From a bacterium (GTDB lineage Bacteria > Myxococcota_A > Bradymonadia > UBA7976 > UBA1532), in the NCBI GenBank assembly GCA_030427205.1, contig JAUHXC010000035.1, positions 1 to 64,000 of the forward strand: a DNA stretch of 64,000 bases. Reading direction: 5' to 3'. The notes beneath the pieces are model-generated. The model ran no database searches. It was not told where the DNA came from and saw only the letters and a program-made list of their open reading frames with translations. The position numbers were made by a program, and so were the translations under genes. Shown here in pieces: positions 50,755 to 63,511 of the stretch. Each line of letters starts with the position of its first letter. The first letter of the stretch is position 1.

Positions 50755-52020
50755 ATGCGACGACTGCTGTCATCCCTCGGACGCGCGCTGTCGGTCCCCA
50801 TCGCCCTGCTCGGGTGCGGTGAGGTGGTCGGCGACGCGGCGGAGCGGATCGACCGGCCGGGCATCGAGACCACCGAGCTGCGCTGCGGCCCGGTCGAGGT
50901 CGCGCCCATCGGCCGGGCCGAGCGGCTCGTGCCCCTGCCCAACGGCGAGGTCTACCTCGTCGGCAACAGCTACAACCGGTTCCGGCAGCCCTCGGGCAAG
51001 GTGATTCAGTTCGATCCCACCGGCGCGCAGCGGCCGCTGGTGCACGAGCTGGGCTGGCCGGTCATGGCGCTGACGCTCACCGAGCAGGGGCTGGTCACCG
51101 CGATGGACAAGGCCAGCTTCTTCCGCTGGCCCGAGACGCTCTTCACGCAGCCCGAGCAGGTGGCCTCCATCGGCGGGGTCAACGAGCTGACCGCCCTCGA
51201 GCTGTTGCCCACCGGCGACGAGGGCGACCTGATCATGGGCGCGATGACCATCGCCAACGGCGAGGACGTGCCGGCGCTCTTCCGGGTGCGCCCGGCGGAC
51301 GGGTCGCTCGTCTGGTGGACGCCCTACAACAACAACCAGGGGCTGGCGATCATCGACGGTCAGTTCACCAGCATCGCCACCCGCCCCGACGGCCAGGTCA
51401 TCGCCGTGGGCAAAGGCATCGGCGCCTGGGATCGCGACAACCGCTACGGGGTCTACGCCCGCTTCGACGCCCGCACCGGCCGGATGCAGACCCACCGCCG
51501 ACACGCGCAGGTCGACTTCGAGCCCCTGCGCATCGTCAAGGATCGCGCCGGCGAGCCGGTCGTGCTCGCCGTCGAGGGGCACGAGGGCGTGCGCTACGCG
51601 CACGCGCGGCCGTTCATGGCCCGCTTCGACGACGAGGGCGAGCTGATCGACAAGCGCTCGATCCCGCTGCCCGATGGCATCAGCCAGGGGGCGGTGCTCT
51701 CCGCCGTGCACCTGGCCGACGGCGGCTGGCTGCTCGGCGGCAGCGTCTGCGGTGAGGAGCGGGCGTGGTGCCAGGCGTGGATCACGCGCATGGGCCGCGC
51801 CGGCGAGGTGCTGTGGACCCGCACGGTGGCCCGGGACGTCGCGCTGACCGTCAACGACCTGCAGATCGTCGGCAACCGGGTCTTCGCCGCGATGTCGAGC
51901 AGCCACTACTGCTGCGAGTTCGACGAGCTGGACTACGACGGCTGGCTGTGGGAGCTCGATCTCGACGGCAACTGCCCGCTGCAGTCCGGCCTGAAGCTCG
52001 ACGGGGCCGTCTTCCGCTGA
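50755..52020 (+). CDS. Lipoprotein of unknown function, beta-rich
   Basis: 421 residues with lipobox ALLGC (Cys at about 21) after a short basic-hydrophobic signal. The rest looks like a beta-propeller: repeated strands such as LVPLPNGEVYLVGNSYN, SIATRPDGQVIAVGKGIGAW, AVHLADGGWLLGGSVCG with an xxxDGxxxxxG theme about every 50 residues. Late cysteines (SSHYCCEFDELDYDG, GNCPL) may form disulphides. No enzymatic motif is recognised; a surface-exposed binding protein is plausible. Confidence 0.75.
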   Translation: MRRLLSSLGRALSVPIALLGCGEVVGDAAERIDRPGIETTELRCGPVEVAPIGRAERLVPLPNGEVYLVGNSYNRFRQPSGKVIQFDPTGAQRPLVHELGWPVMALTLTEQGLVTAMDKASFFRWPETLFTQPEQVASIGGVNELTALELLPTGDEGDLIMGAMTIANGEDVPALFRVRPADGSLVWWTPYNNNQGLAIIDGQFTSIATRPDGQVIAVGKGIGAWDRDNRYGVYARFDARTGRMQTHRRHAQVDFEPLRIVKDRAGEPVVLAVEGHEGVRYAHARPFMARFDDEGELIDKRSIPLPDGISQGAVLSAVHLADGGWLLGGSVCGEERAWCQAWITRMGRAGEVLWTRTVARDVALTVNDLQIVGNRVFAAMSSSHYCCEFDELDYDGWLWELDLDGNCPLQSGLKLDGAVFR

Positions 52021-52031
52021 GCCCCGCGCGC

Positions 52032-52046
52032 CCGGCGCAACGCCGG
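52032..52046. terminator. Short hairpin between convergent genes
   Basis: CCGGCG (52032-52037) and CGCCGG (52041-52046) with a 3-base loop in the 67-base gap between the converging lipoprotein and kinase genes. No T-run. Confidence 0.35.
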
Positions 52047-52087
52047 CGGCGCTCTCGACCCGATTCCCGATTCGATTCACGCGCGCG

Positions 52088-55000
52088 TCATCCGTCGCCT
52101 CGACCGCGGGTCTTGCGCGCCTGACGGGCCGCTTCGGCGATGGCGGCGGCCTCGTCGCGGCGGCCGAGCGTCTCGTATTGGCGCAGGGCCAGGCGGCGGG
52201 CGGCGATCGCGCGCTGTGCTTGCCCGGCCGCTTCGGCCCGTTCGGCGGCGTCGCGGGCGGCGGCGGCGGCATCCGGCTCGCCGATGCGGCCCTCGAGCAG
52301 CGGGCCCACCGCCGCCATGTGCGTGTCCCACGCGCGCCAGTCGCCCTCGGCGGCCACCACCGGCAGCAGCAGGGCGTGGATGATCACCCGCAGCTCATGG
52401 CCGGTCCACGACATCGTGCGCGCCGCCTCCAGCCGCCGCCGGGCCTCGGCGACCCGCCCGCGGGCGAAGGCGACCAGGGCCAGGTTGCTCTCGGCGATGG
52501 GCAGGTCGACGGCGTCCACCGCGGCGTACAGCGCGCGGCTCTCGGTGTAGTAGGCCTCGGCGGCGTCCAGATCACCGGCGTAGCGGGTCAGGTCGCCGAG
52601 CACCGAGGCGACCATGGCGCGCCCGACCCGATGCCCGGCGAGCGTGTAGCGGCGATAGGCCTCGTCGATGTACTGCCGCGCATGGGTCAACTCGCCCTGT
52701 CGGCGGGCGATGTCGGCCAGCCCGACGAGGCAGTCCCCCTCGGTGCGGGTGTCGCCGGCGTCTTCGGCGGTGTCGAGCGCGTCGTGCAGCAGCAGGCGGG
52801 CGTCCTCGTGGCGGCCGAGCAGGTTGAGGCAGGCGGCGGCTCTGAAGCGCACCTGGGCCAGCAACGCCGGCTCGCCGGCCTGCTCGGCGCGGGCCACCGA
52901 CTCTTCGAGCAGCGGCCAGCCCTCGGCGTCCGACGCGGTGAGGCGCAGCGCCGTGCCCAGCTCGGACAGCGCCATCGCGTGCAGCGCCGGATCACCCAGG
53001 GCCCGGGCCTGCGGCTCGGCGCGCTTCGCCCAACGGCGGGCGACCTCCATCTGGCCGAAGTAGCGCGCCATGCGGGCCCGCAAGACCCGGTTGAGCACCC
53101 ACGGCCCCGCGTCGGACGCCAGATCGAGCGCGCGCAGCGCCTGGGCCCGCATCACCAGCGCCCGGCGGGTGGCGGCCGGGTCGGCGCGCAGCAAGCCCGC
53201 CTCGAAGGCCCGCAGCAGCGTCTCGGCGGCCTCGGCCGGTCGCCGGGACGCCAGCTGATGCCGGGCGAGCTGCTCCGGATCGGCGTCGCGGTCGCGGGAC
53301 AGCGCCAGGGCCGCGTAGCGATTCCACGCCCGCAGTCGACCGTGCTGCCGAGCCCGGTCGAGCAGCGCCTCGGCGAGCGCCCCGTGCACGAAGCGCCAGC
53401 GGCCGTCTTCCCCGGTGCGCACCAGCCGATCGGCGTGCATCCGGGTCAGCCCGATCTGCGGCAGCGGCAACCCGGCCACCTCGCAGGCGGCGGCCCAGCG
53501 CCGGCGATCGATCTCCACGCCCATGGTCGCCGCCAGTTCGAACGCCTCGCCCGCCCGGCTCTCGGCGCCGGTCAGGGCCAGATCGACCCGCGAGAGCCAG
53601 ACCGCGCCCAGGGTCTCGGGCATGGGCACCGCGCCGGGCCGGCGCAGCGTCGCGCCTTGCGGGCCGGGCTCGAGCGCCGCGCTCGACAACCACAGGCGGA
53701 TGGTCTCTTCGGTGAGCAGCGGGCTGCCGGCGGTGCTCTGCTGCAGGCGGGCCGACAGCGCCGGGTCGAGCTCGATCAACGACGCGATCTGCGCCACCTG
53801 ATCCGGCGGTGACAGCGGGCCGAGGCGGATCGGCTCGACCCGCGCGTGGCGGCGCAGCTGCCGCCACAGCCCGGCCACCGACGACCCCAGGGGCAGCGCG
53901 TCGGGGCGCGCGGTCAGCAGCAGCAGGATCGGCAGCTCGGCGCGCCGGCGCAGCAGGTACAGCGCCAGCCGCAGGGCGTCTTCGCCCCAGTGCACGTCGT
54001 CGAGGTGCACGATCAGCGGCCGCCGCTCGGCCAGCGCCGCCAGCGACGCGGCCAGGGTCGCATAGCGCTCGTCGCCGCTGCCGAGCACGACCGGCTCATG
54101 GGGGTGCGCCGCGCGGCCTCGGGGGTCGAGCACGGCGGCCAGCCCGGCGGCCAGCGGCGGGTCGAACACCCCGTTGAGGCGCGCGCTGCGGATCTCGGCG
54201 ACCGCGGCCCCGCTGCGCAGGTGGCGGTCGAACATGGCCTCGATGCCCGAGGCGCCGTCGCCGCCCGCCGCGTGCACCGCCAGCATGGTATCGGCCACGC
54301 CCAGCTCGTGGGCCCGATGGCACAGCCAGCCGGCGAGGTGCGACTTGCCCATGCCCGCCGCCCCTTCGAGCCCGATCGCGCGCAGGCCGCCGCCGTCGAC
54401 GACCCGGGCCAGGGCCTGCCACAGCCACTCGCGCTCTGCCGAGCGACCGATCGTGGCCACCCGCCGCAGGCCGAAGAGGTTGCCGCCGGTGTCCAGCAGC
54501 GGGAAGAGCGGGCCCGTCGGCGGTGTCTCGACGGTCGCCGGCAGCGGCGTCCGGCCATCGGCCCGCGGGCCCGCCGCCCAGCCGCGGTCGTCGAGCGGCG
54601 GCAGGGTCGCCAGCGTCGGCGGGTCGACCTCTGCGTAGGGCCCCGGCCCGATCCCACGCAACGCGAGCGCCGCGTCGGCCGCGAAGCGGAACCGATCGCG
54701 CGGATCGAGGGCCATCAGCCGACCGAGGAAGGCGTCGACGCCCGGCGGCACGGCGAAGCGGGGGTCGAACCGCGCGCGATGCCCGGCGAGGTGCGCCTCG
54801 AGCACCGCCAGCAGGCTCGGCCCGTCGAACGCGCGATAGCCACAGATCAGCTCGAACGCGCTGCAGCCCAGGGCGTAGAGATCGGTCCACGGCCCCACCG
54901 CCCGCCAGTCGCCGCGCACCTGCTCCGGCGCCATGTAGGGCGGGGTGCCGATGAGGCTGTCCTCGTCGGAGCGGCGGTCGGCGGGCGCTTCGAGCAGGGC

Positions 55001-55474
55001 GATGCCGAAGTCGGTCAGCACCGGCCCGCGGGGACACATGAGCACGTTGGCCGGCTTGATGTCACGATGCACCACGCGGCGGGCGTGGGCGTGGGCCAGC
55101 GTATCGAGCAGCAGCGTCAGCACCCGGTAGAGCGTCGGCCAGTCGGTGGGCCGCTCCTGCTCCAACGACCGCCCCGGCAGCCACTCCATGACCAGGTAGG
55201 GCGTGCCCGCCGGCAGCCAGATCTGCGCGCCTTGTTCGTCGTCGATCAGGCCGTGATCGAAGAGCCGCACGACCCGCGGGTGATCGAGGGCGGCGGCGGC
55301 GCGCACCTCGTGGGCGAAGCGCGCCCGGAAGCGCTCTTCGAGCGCGCTCGGCGGCCGGACGAACTTGACCGCCGCCGGCCGGCCGGTCGCGCGGTGGGTG
55401 GCCCGCCACACCTCCGACAGCGCCTGGCCGGCGACCCGCTCGTCGAGTTCGAATGCGCCGAGCACGATGGTCAT
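52088..55474 (-). CDS. Ser/Thr protein kinase-ATPase-TPR signalling protein (paralogue 1)
   Basis: 1128 residues. Protein kinase domain at about 1-275: catalytic Lys37, HRDIKPANV (136-144), DFG (155-157), GTPPYMAPEQV. The glycine-rich loop reads VAGQALSEV, with only one glycine, so ATP binding may be altered. A STAND/AAA-type ATPase module follows (Walker A GAAGMGKS at 371-378; IVHLDDVHWGEDAL), then a TPR-rich half (about 750-1110). Such fusions relay signals through phosphorylation and protein assembly. Close architectural relative of 58744-61980. ATG at 55474; the stop faces the lipoprotein gene. Confidence 0.9.
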   Translation of the reverse strand: MTIVLGAFELDERVAGQALSEVWRATHRATGRPAAVKFVRPPSALEERFRARFAHEVRAAAALDHPRVVRLFDHGLIDDEQGAQIWLPAGTPYLVMEWLPGRSLEQERPTDWPTLYRVLTLLLDTLAHAHARRVVHRDIKPANVLMCPRGPVLTDFGIALLEAPADRRSDEDSLIGTPPYMAPEQVRGDWRAVGPWTDLYALGCSAFELICGYRAFDGPSLLAVLEAHLAGHRARFDPRFAVPPGVDAFLGRLMALDPRDRFRFAADAALALRGIGPGPYAEVDPPTLATLPPLDDRGWAAGPRADGRTPLPATVETPPTGPLFPLLDTGGNLFGLRRVATIGRSAEREWLWQALARVVDGGGLRAIGLEGAAGMGKSHLAGWLCHRAHELGVADTMLAVHAAGGDGASGIEAMFDRHLRSGAAVAEIRSARLNGVFDPPLAAGLAAVLDPRGRAAHPHEPVVLGSGDERYATLAASLAALAERRPLIVHLDDVHWGEDALRLALYLLRRRAELPILLLLTARPDALPLGSSVAGLWRQLRRHARVEPIRLGPLSPPDQVAQIASLIELDPALSARLQQSTAGSPLLTEETIRLWLSSAALEPGPQGATLRRPGAVPMPETLGAVWLSRVDLALTGAESRAGEAFELAATMGVEIDRRRWAAACEVAGLPLPQIGLTRMHADRLVRTGEDGRWRFVHGALAEALLDRARQHGRLRAWNRYAALALSRDRDADPEQLARHQLASRRPAEAAETLLRAFEAGLLRADPAATRRALVMRAQALRALDLASDAGPWVLNRVLRARMARYFGQMEVARRWAKRAEPQARALGDPALHAMALSELGTALRLTASDAEGWPLLEESVARAEQAGEPALLAQVRFRAAACLNLLGRHEDARLLLHDALDTAEDAGDTRTEGDCLVGLADIARRQGELTHARQYIDEAYRRYTLAGHRVGRAMVASVLGDLTRYAGDLDAAEAYYTESRALYAAVDAVDLPIAESNLALVAFARGRVAEARRRLEAARTMSWTGHELRVIIHALLLPVVAAEGDWRAWDTHMAAVGPLLEGRIGEPDAAAAARDAAERAEAAGQAQRAIAARRLALRQYETLGRRDEAAAIAEAARQARKTRGRGDG

Positions 55475-55560
55475 GGTCTCAGGCTACCAACCTCGGCGGG
55501 CGAGCGCGGCTCAATCGCGACCGGTGTGACATTTCCCGCGCTGCCGCTCGGACCCTGAGG

Positions 55561-56490
55561 TCAGTGCATCAACAGGCGGGTCCGCCGCAGGTGGGTCATC
55601 GTCGCGTCCAGATCGTGGTTGGCGGCGAAGCCGAGCACGTCCTCGGCGCGCTGACCGTCCACCATGCAGACGTAGCGCAGGTGATCGAGCTCCGGCGCCG
55701 GGAAGCGGGCCAGCCGCAGCTTCCACGCCCGCTCGAGCATGACCTCGGCCAGCGGATGCGGGATCGGCCGCGGGCGGCCGTGGGCCATCTCGACGAGCAC
55801 GCTGAGCGGCGCCGGTCGGCAGCCGGGCAGGTTGAAGACCCCGCGGATGCCCGGCTGCAGCGACAGCTCGATGGCCCGCGCCACGTCGTCTTCGTGGATG
55901 ACCTGCGCCATCGGGTCGAAGCCGGCGAGGGTCCACGGGCGGCGCAGGCGCAGATAGTTGCTCGGCGCGTTGTGCACCGCGCCGATGATGTGCACCGGGC
56001 GCAGGATGACCGTCTCGATCTCGGGGTACTTCCAGAAGAAGCTCTGCCCCAGCATGTCGACCGCGATCAGCGAGCGGATGTCGCTGAAGCGCTCGCCGCC
56101 CATCAGCGGCGCGTCCTCGGTGAGGAACTGCGTATTGTCCGCCCGCGGGCCGTAGACGTTGGCGCTGCTCATCAGCACCAGCTTCTTGATGCCGTGCTTG
56201 TGGCAGTACTCGACCACCCGGCCGGTGCCCTGGATGTTGAAGGTGTAGTGATCGGCGCTCGACGCCCGCAGGTCGTGCATCAGGTTGAGGTGCACTACCG
56301 CGTCGAAGCCGCCGTTGCGAAAGATCGCCTCGCTGCGCTTGCGGCGGATGTCGATGCGGTGCACCTCGACGTCGACCGGCGCTCGGGCGAAGTTGCGCCG
56401 ATCGAGGCCGACCACGGTGTGCAGCCGATGCAGCCGGCGGGCGACGAGCGCGCCGAAGCGCCCGCTGATGCCGGTGACGGCGACCCTCAT
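55561..56490 (-). CDS. NAD-dependent epimerase/dehydratase family protein
   Basis: 309-residue short-chain dehydrogenase of the extended type. N-terminal nucleotide motif VAVTGISGRFGALVARRL (a G-x-x-G-x-x-G variant), DAVVHLN, SSANVYGPR in place of the usual YxxxK region; no clear YxxxK Tyr-Lys pair, so the catalysis is uncertain. Start ATG at 56490 overlaps the upstream acyltransferase stop (ATGA at 56487-56490), giving a coupled pair. Family members modify nucleotide sugars or lipid-linked intermediates. Confidence 0.85.
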   Translation of the reverse strand: MRVAVTGISGRFGALVARRLHRLHTVVGLDRRNFARAPVDVEVHRIDIRRKRSEAIFRNGGFDAVVHLNLMHDLRASSADHYTFNIQGTGRVVEYCHKHGIKKLVLMSSANVYGPRADNTQFLTEDAPLMGGERFSDIRSLIAVDMLGQSFFWKYPEIETVILRPVHIIGAVHNAPSNYLRLRRPWTLAGFDPMAQVIHEDDVARAIELSLQPGIRGVFNLPGCRPAPLSVLVEMAHGRPRPIPHPLAEVMLERAWKLRLARFPAPELDHLRYVCMVDGQRAEDVLGFAANHDLDATMTHLRRTRLLMH

Positions 56491-57347
56491 CGGAACCACC
56501 CCTGCCGCTCGAGCAGGCCCCGGCGCAGCAGGCCGTCGACCGCGTCGCGCACCACCCCGACCCGGGCCGCGATCTCCGCCGCGTCGTCGTCGGGATCACC
56601 GATAAAGGTCAGCGGGCGGCCGAAGTAGATCCGGTACTTCACCGGCAGCGGCAGCATGCCGACCCCCGGGATGAGCGGGTTGACCGGCACCGGCACCGCG
56701 GGCAGGCCCAGGGTCTTGGCCAGCCCCGTCAGGTTCCACGGGGTCGGATACTGCTCCTCGGCGCCGACGACCCCGACCGGCACGATGGGGGTGTTGGTCT
56801 CGAGCGCCAGCCGCATGAAGCCGTGGCCGAAGGCCTGCAGCTGATACGCCTTGTCGTAGGTCTTGTTGATGCCGCGCACCCCCTCGGGGAAGACCAGCAC
56901 CGCGTGCTCTTCTTCGAGCAGCGTGCGGCAGTTCTCCGGGGTGCCGAGCACTTGACCCATGCGGCTGAAGAAGGTGCTGACGAAGGGCAGCGACGGCACC
57001 CAGCGCTCGACCATCGAGCGCACCGCGCGCGGCGGCTCGGCCTCGAGGATGAGCGCGGTGGCGATCATCATCGCGTCGATGGGCACCTGACCGCTGTGGT
57101 TGGCGATGAGCAGCGCCCGGCCCTGCGGGATGTGCTCGAGGCCGATGGGCTCGACCCGGAACCAGTGGCGGTAGACCTTCTCGACCACCGCCACCGCGTA
57201 TTTGATCTGCTCCGGGGTGAAGCCGAAGTCGTCCGTCGGGCGGTCGCCGCCGATGCCTGCCCGCAGCTCGTCGATGCGATCGAGCAGCTCCGGCGGCAGG
57301 CGGGCGTCGATCGCTTCGGTCAGGATGTCCTGCAGGGCGCCGATCAT
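56487..57347 (-). CDS. PlsC-type acyltransferase
   Basis: 286 residues of the lysophospholipid/glycerolipid acyltransferase family. Catalytic NHSGQVPID near 112-120 (His and Asp of the NHx4-5D motif), LVFPEGVRGINKTY near 171-184 (phosphate-binding FPEG), and PIVPVGVVGAEEQYP. Acyl transfer to a glycerolipid on the cytoplasmic membrane face is likely. ATG at 57347. Followed, with a four-base overlap, by the epimerase-like gene. Divergent from the G1P dehydrogenase. Confidence 0.88.
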   Translation of the reverse strand: MIGALQDILTEAIDARLPPELLDRIDELRAGIGGDRPTDDFGFTPEQIKYAVAVVEKVYRHWFRVEPIGLEHIPQGRALLIANHSGQVPIDAMMIATALILEAEPPRAVRSMVERWVPSLPFVSTFFSRMGQVLGTPENCRTLLEEEHAVLVFPEGVRGINKTYDKAYQLQAFGHGFMRLALETNTPIVPVGVVGAEEQYPTPWNLTGLAKTLGLPAVPVPVNPLIPGVGMLPLPVKYRIYFGRPLTFIGDPDDDAAEIAARVGVVRDAVDGLLRRGLLERQGWFR

Positions 57348-57461
57348 GGGCCGATTCTGGACGGTGGCGCGCCGCCGCGCAACCGCTGCACGCCACCGCT
57401 TGCACCGGACCGCGGCCCGGGTCCAGGATGCGCCGCGAGAGTCCACCGAGAGGAGATGGCC

Positions 57462-58739
57462 ATGAAGCTCGTAGATCTGGTGCCCGTGGCGCTGCCCGCC
57501 GACGCCGCCGCCGTGCTGCCCGAAGAGGTGCTCATCGGCCGCGGGGTGCGCGGCGCGCTGGCCGACGCGGTCAAGCGCCACGTCGGCGGAGAGCCTTTGC
57601 TGGTGGGTGATCCCGACACCCTGGCCGCCGCCGGCCCGCTCGACCTGCCCCATCGGCTGCTCGACCTCGGGCCGCACCCTCACGCCGACGACGAGACCGT
57701 CGAGCACCTGCGGGCCGCGCGGGGCGACGCGCCGGGCTATGTGGCGGTGGGCAGCGGCACCGTCAACGACCTGTGCAAGCGGGCCGCGGCCCTCGACGGG
57801 GTGCCGTTCGTGGTGCTGGGCACCGCCGCGAGCATGAACGGCTACGCCAGCGGCATCGCCGCGATCCTCAGCGATGGCCTCAAGACCACCGTGCCCGCCC
57901 GGCCGGCGCGCGCGGTCATCCTCGACACCGACATCCTCGCCGCCGCCCCCGCCCGGCTGGCCCAGGCCGGGCTCGGCGACCTGTTGAGCAAGCCGGTCAG
58001 CGACAGCGACTGGTGGCTCGCCGACCAGCTCGAAGGCACCGGCTACAGCACCCTGCCGGGGCAGGTGGTCGACCGGGCGGTGGACGCCGCCGCCGCCGCC
58101 GCCGCGGGCATCGCCGCCCGCGACCCCGAGGCCCACGGCAAGCTGGGCGAAGCGCTGACACTCAGCGGGGTGGCGATGGTGGTCGCCGGCAGCAGCGCGC
58201 CGGCCAGCGGCGGCGAGCACCTGCTCAGCCACCTGTGGGACATGGAGGCCATCGCCGCCGGCCGGGAGACGCGGCTGCACGGCGCCCAGGTGGGGGTCAC
58301 GACGCTCATCAGCGCCGCGCTCTATCAGGCGCTCGTCGCGCTCGAGGCGCCCGACTTCACCCCGCCGCCGGCGTGGGCCGAAGAAGAGGCCCGCGTGCGC
58401 CGCGAGTTCGGCGGGCTGGCCGCGGCGATCCTGCCCCAGACGAAGCGCAAGCAGGCACGGGCCGGCGACCGCATCGACATCCTGCGCGACCGCTGGCCCG
58501 AGGTGCAGAAGCGCCTCGCCGGGCGGGCGATCCCCAGCCCCGAGGCGCTGCGGGCGACCCTGAAGGCCGCCGGCGCGCCGGCCAGCCTCGCCGATCTGGA
58601 CGAGCCGCGGGCCAACGCCGCCCGGATCTTCCGCCTCGCCCGGGATATCCGCGATCGGGTGACGGTGCTCGACCTGGCTTTCGAGGTGGGGCTGCTGCCC
58701 GGCGCCATCGACGACGTGCTCGACGCCGCCGGCGTCTGA
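57462..58739 (+). CDS. sn-glycerol-1-phosphate dehydrogenase family enzyme (EgsA/AraM-type)
   Basis: 425 residues of the iron/zinc alcohol-dehydrogenase fold that reduces dihydroxyacetone phosphate to glycerol-1-phosphate with NAD(P)H. NAD-binding GSGTVND at 97-103; substrate loop TAASMNGYAS at 121-130; metal ligands Asp173 (GLGDLLSK), His253 (GEHLLSH) and His273 (LHGAQVG), the G1PDH arrangement. Compared with archaeal enzymes it has an extended C-terminal helical region (about 330-425). ATG at 57462 with AGGAG. G1P has the opposite stereochemistry to the usual bacterial glycerol-3-phosphate backbone. Confidence 0.88.
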   Translation: MKLVDLVPVALPADAAAVLPEEVLIGRGVRGALADAVKRHVGGEPLLVGDPDTLAAAGPLDLPHRLLDLGPHPHADDETVEHLRAARGDAPGYVAVGSGTVNDLCKRAAALDGVPFVVLGTAASMNGYASGIAAILSDGLKTTVPARPARAVILDTDILAAAPARLAQAGLGDLLSKPVSDSDWWLADQLEGTGYSTLPGQVVDRAVDAAAAAAAGIAARDPEAHGKLGEALTLSGVAMVVAGSSAPASGGEHLLSHLWDMEAIAAGRETRLHGAQVGVTTLISAALYQALVALEAPDFTPPPAWAEEEARVRREFGGLAAAILPQTKRKQARAGDRIDILRDRWPEVQKRLAGRAIPSPEALRATLKAAGAPASLADLDEPRANAARIFRLARDIRDRVTVLDLAFEVGLLPGAIDDVLDAAGV

Positions 58740-58743
58740 TCCG

Positions 58744-61976
<3,233 letters not shown>

Positions 61977-61980
<4 letters not shown>

Positions 61981-63332
61981 CGATCGGCCTCCTCGTCGGG
62001 CCTGAACGCCGCCGGATCGAGCCCGTGGGCCCGCAGCCAGCGATAGACCTGCTGCCGATGCTTGCCCAGCGCCCGCGCCACCTGCGCCACGTTGCCCCCG
62101 TGGGTCTGCAGCAGTGCCGTCAGCGTCTCGGCGTCCGGCGCGCCCGGACGCGCGCTCGGCGGCGGCGCGGCGGGCTCGACGCGCGGGGCCACGGCGGCGT
62201 CGGGCGCGCGCACCGAATCGGGCAAGAGCTCGACCGGGATGCGCTCCAGCCCCGCGGCGAACAGCTGCACCCGGGCCGCGGCGAACTTCAGCTCGCGGAT
62301 GTTGTGCGGCCAGTCGTGCAGCAGGAGCGCCTCGGCGGCGGCGGTCGACAGCGGCGGCATCGGCCCGGCGGCCCCCTCGGCGAGGAAGATGCGGAACAGG
62401 TGCAGCACCTCGGCCCGGCGTTCGCGCAAGCCCGGCAGCTCGATGGTCAGCCCCGCCAGCCGGGCGTACAAGTCGCCGCGGAAGCGCCCCTCGGTCTCCA
62501 GCCGGCGCAGGTCGCGATGGGTCGCGGCCACATAGCGCACGTCCACCGGCAGATCGCGATCGCTGCCCACCGGGCGGATGCGGTTCTCCTGGATCGCCCG
62601 CAGCAGGTTCGGCTGCAGGTCGAGCGGCAGCTCGCCGATCTCGTCGAGAAACAGCGTGCCCCGCGCCGCCGCGACGAAGAGCCCCTCGCGCTTGGTATTC
62701 GCCCCGCTGAACGCCCCGCGCACGTGCCCGAACAGCTCGCTGGCCACCAGCGACCCGCTGATCGCGCCGCAGTTGACCGGCACCAGCTCGCCGCCGCGCC
62801 CGCTCTTGTCGTGAATGCGCTGGGCCAGCCGCTCCTTGCCGGCGCCGGTCGGCCCGTGGATCAAGACCGGCAGCAGCGTGCCCGCCACCCGATCGGCCAG
62901 GGCGTAGGCCCGCGCCCGCGCCGGCGAGGTGCCCACCTCGAGCACCGGCCGCGGGAAGCCGGGCACCAGCCGGATCTCGTCGTAGACCGCCAGCACGTCG
63001 CCGAAGCGCAGCACCGCGCCCGGCGCCACCGGCGTCGGCAGCGGCCCGACCGGCGCGCCATCGAGCGCCGTGCCATTGCGGCTGCCCAGATCGGCCACCG
63101 CGCAGGCCCCCGCCGCCAGGATGAGCCGCGCGTGCCGCCGACTCGCCCGCCGGCTGCCGTCGAAGCTCAGCCCGCCCGGCCCGGGGTCGCGGCCGACCAC
63201 CCGCTCGCCGTTGGCCAGCACCCGCGGCGGCGCGGGCACCGGGTGCACGATGGTCAGCGTGCGCAGCGTGCGGGCGACGTCGCCGCTCGGCGGCCGGGTG
63301 GTGACATCTTCGGTGGCGTCGGCGTGACTCAT
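61977..63332 (-). CDS. FHA domain sigma-54-dependent transcriptional activator
   Basis: 451 residues: FHA domain (about 25-120; VVGRDP, SRRASRRHARL, DLGSRNGTALDG), sigma-54 AAA+ domain (Walker A GPTGAGKE at 160-167, GAFSGA at 206-211 as the GAFTGA variant, Walker B GTLFLDEIGE at 225-234), and a helix-turn-helix at about 410-445 (GNVAQVARALGKHRQQVYRWLRAHGL). Activates sigma-54 promoters when its FHA domain binds a phosphothreonine. Start ATG at 63332. Overlaps the kinase gene (paralogue 2), the natural candidate phosphorylator. Confidence 0.93.
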
Positions 63333-63424
63333 AGGGCCCGACAGCTTGGCATCGGCGCGCCGGAGGGTCCAGGGGCAGCCGGAGGCATTCGAGCCGGGGC
63401 GCTGCCGCCGCCATCGGCCTCGGC

Positions 63425-63430
63425 TATGAT
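63425..63430 (+). promoter_or_regulatory. Possible -10 for the membrane gene at 63512
   Basis: TATGAT lies at 63425-63430, 81 bases before the ATG. No good -35 box is seen. The region is also the divergent upstream of the FHA regulator. Confidence 0.3.
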
Positions 63431-63511
63431 GCCCTGGGGGTCCTCACGAAAAGACCGCCCGTCGAGCGTGCAATACCCGGGCGAGCGACCGTATCGGAGG
63501 CCACTGCCCAT

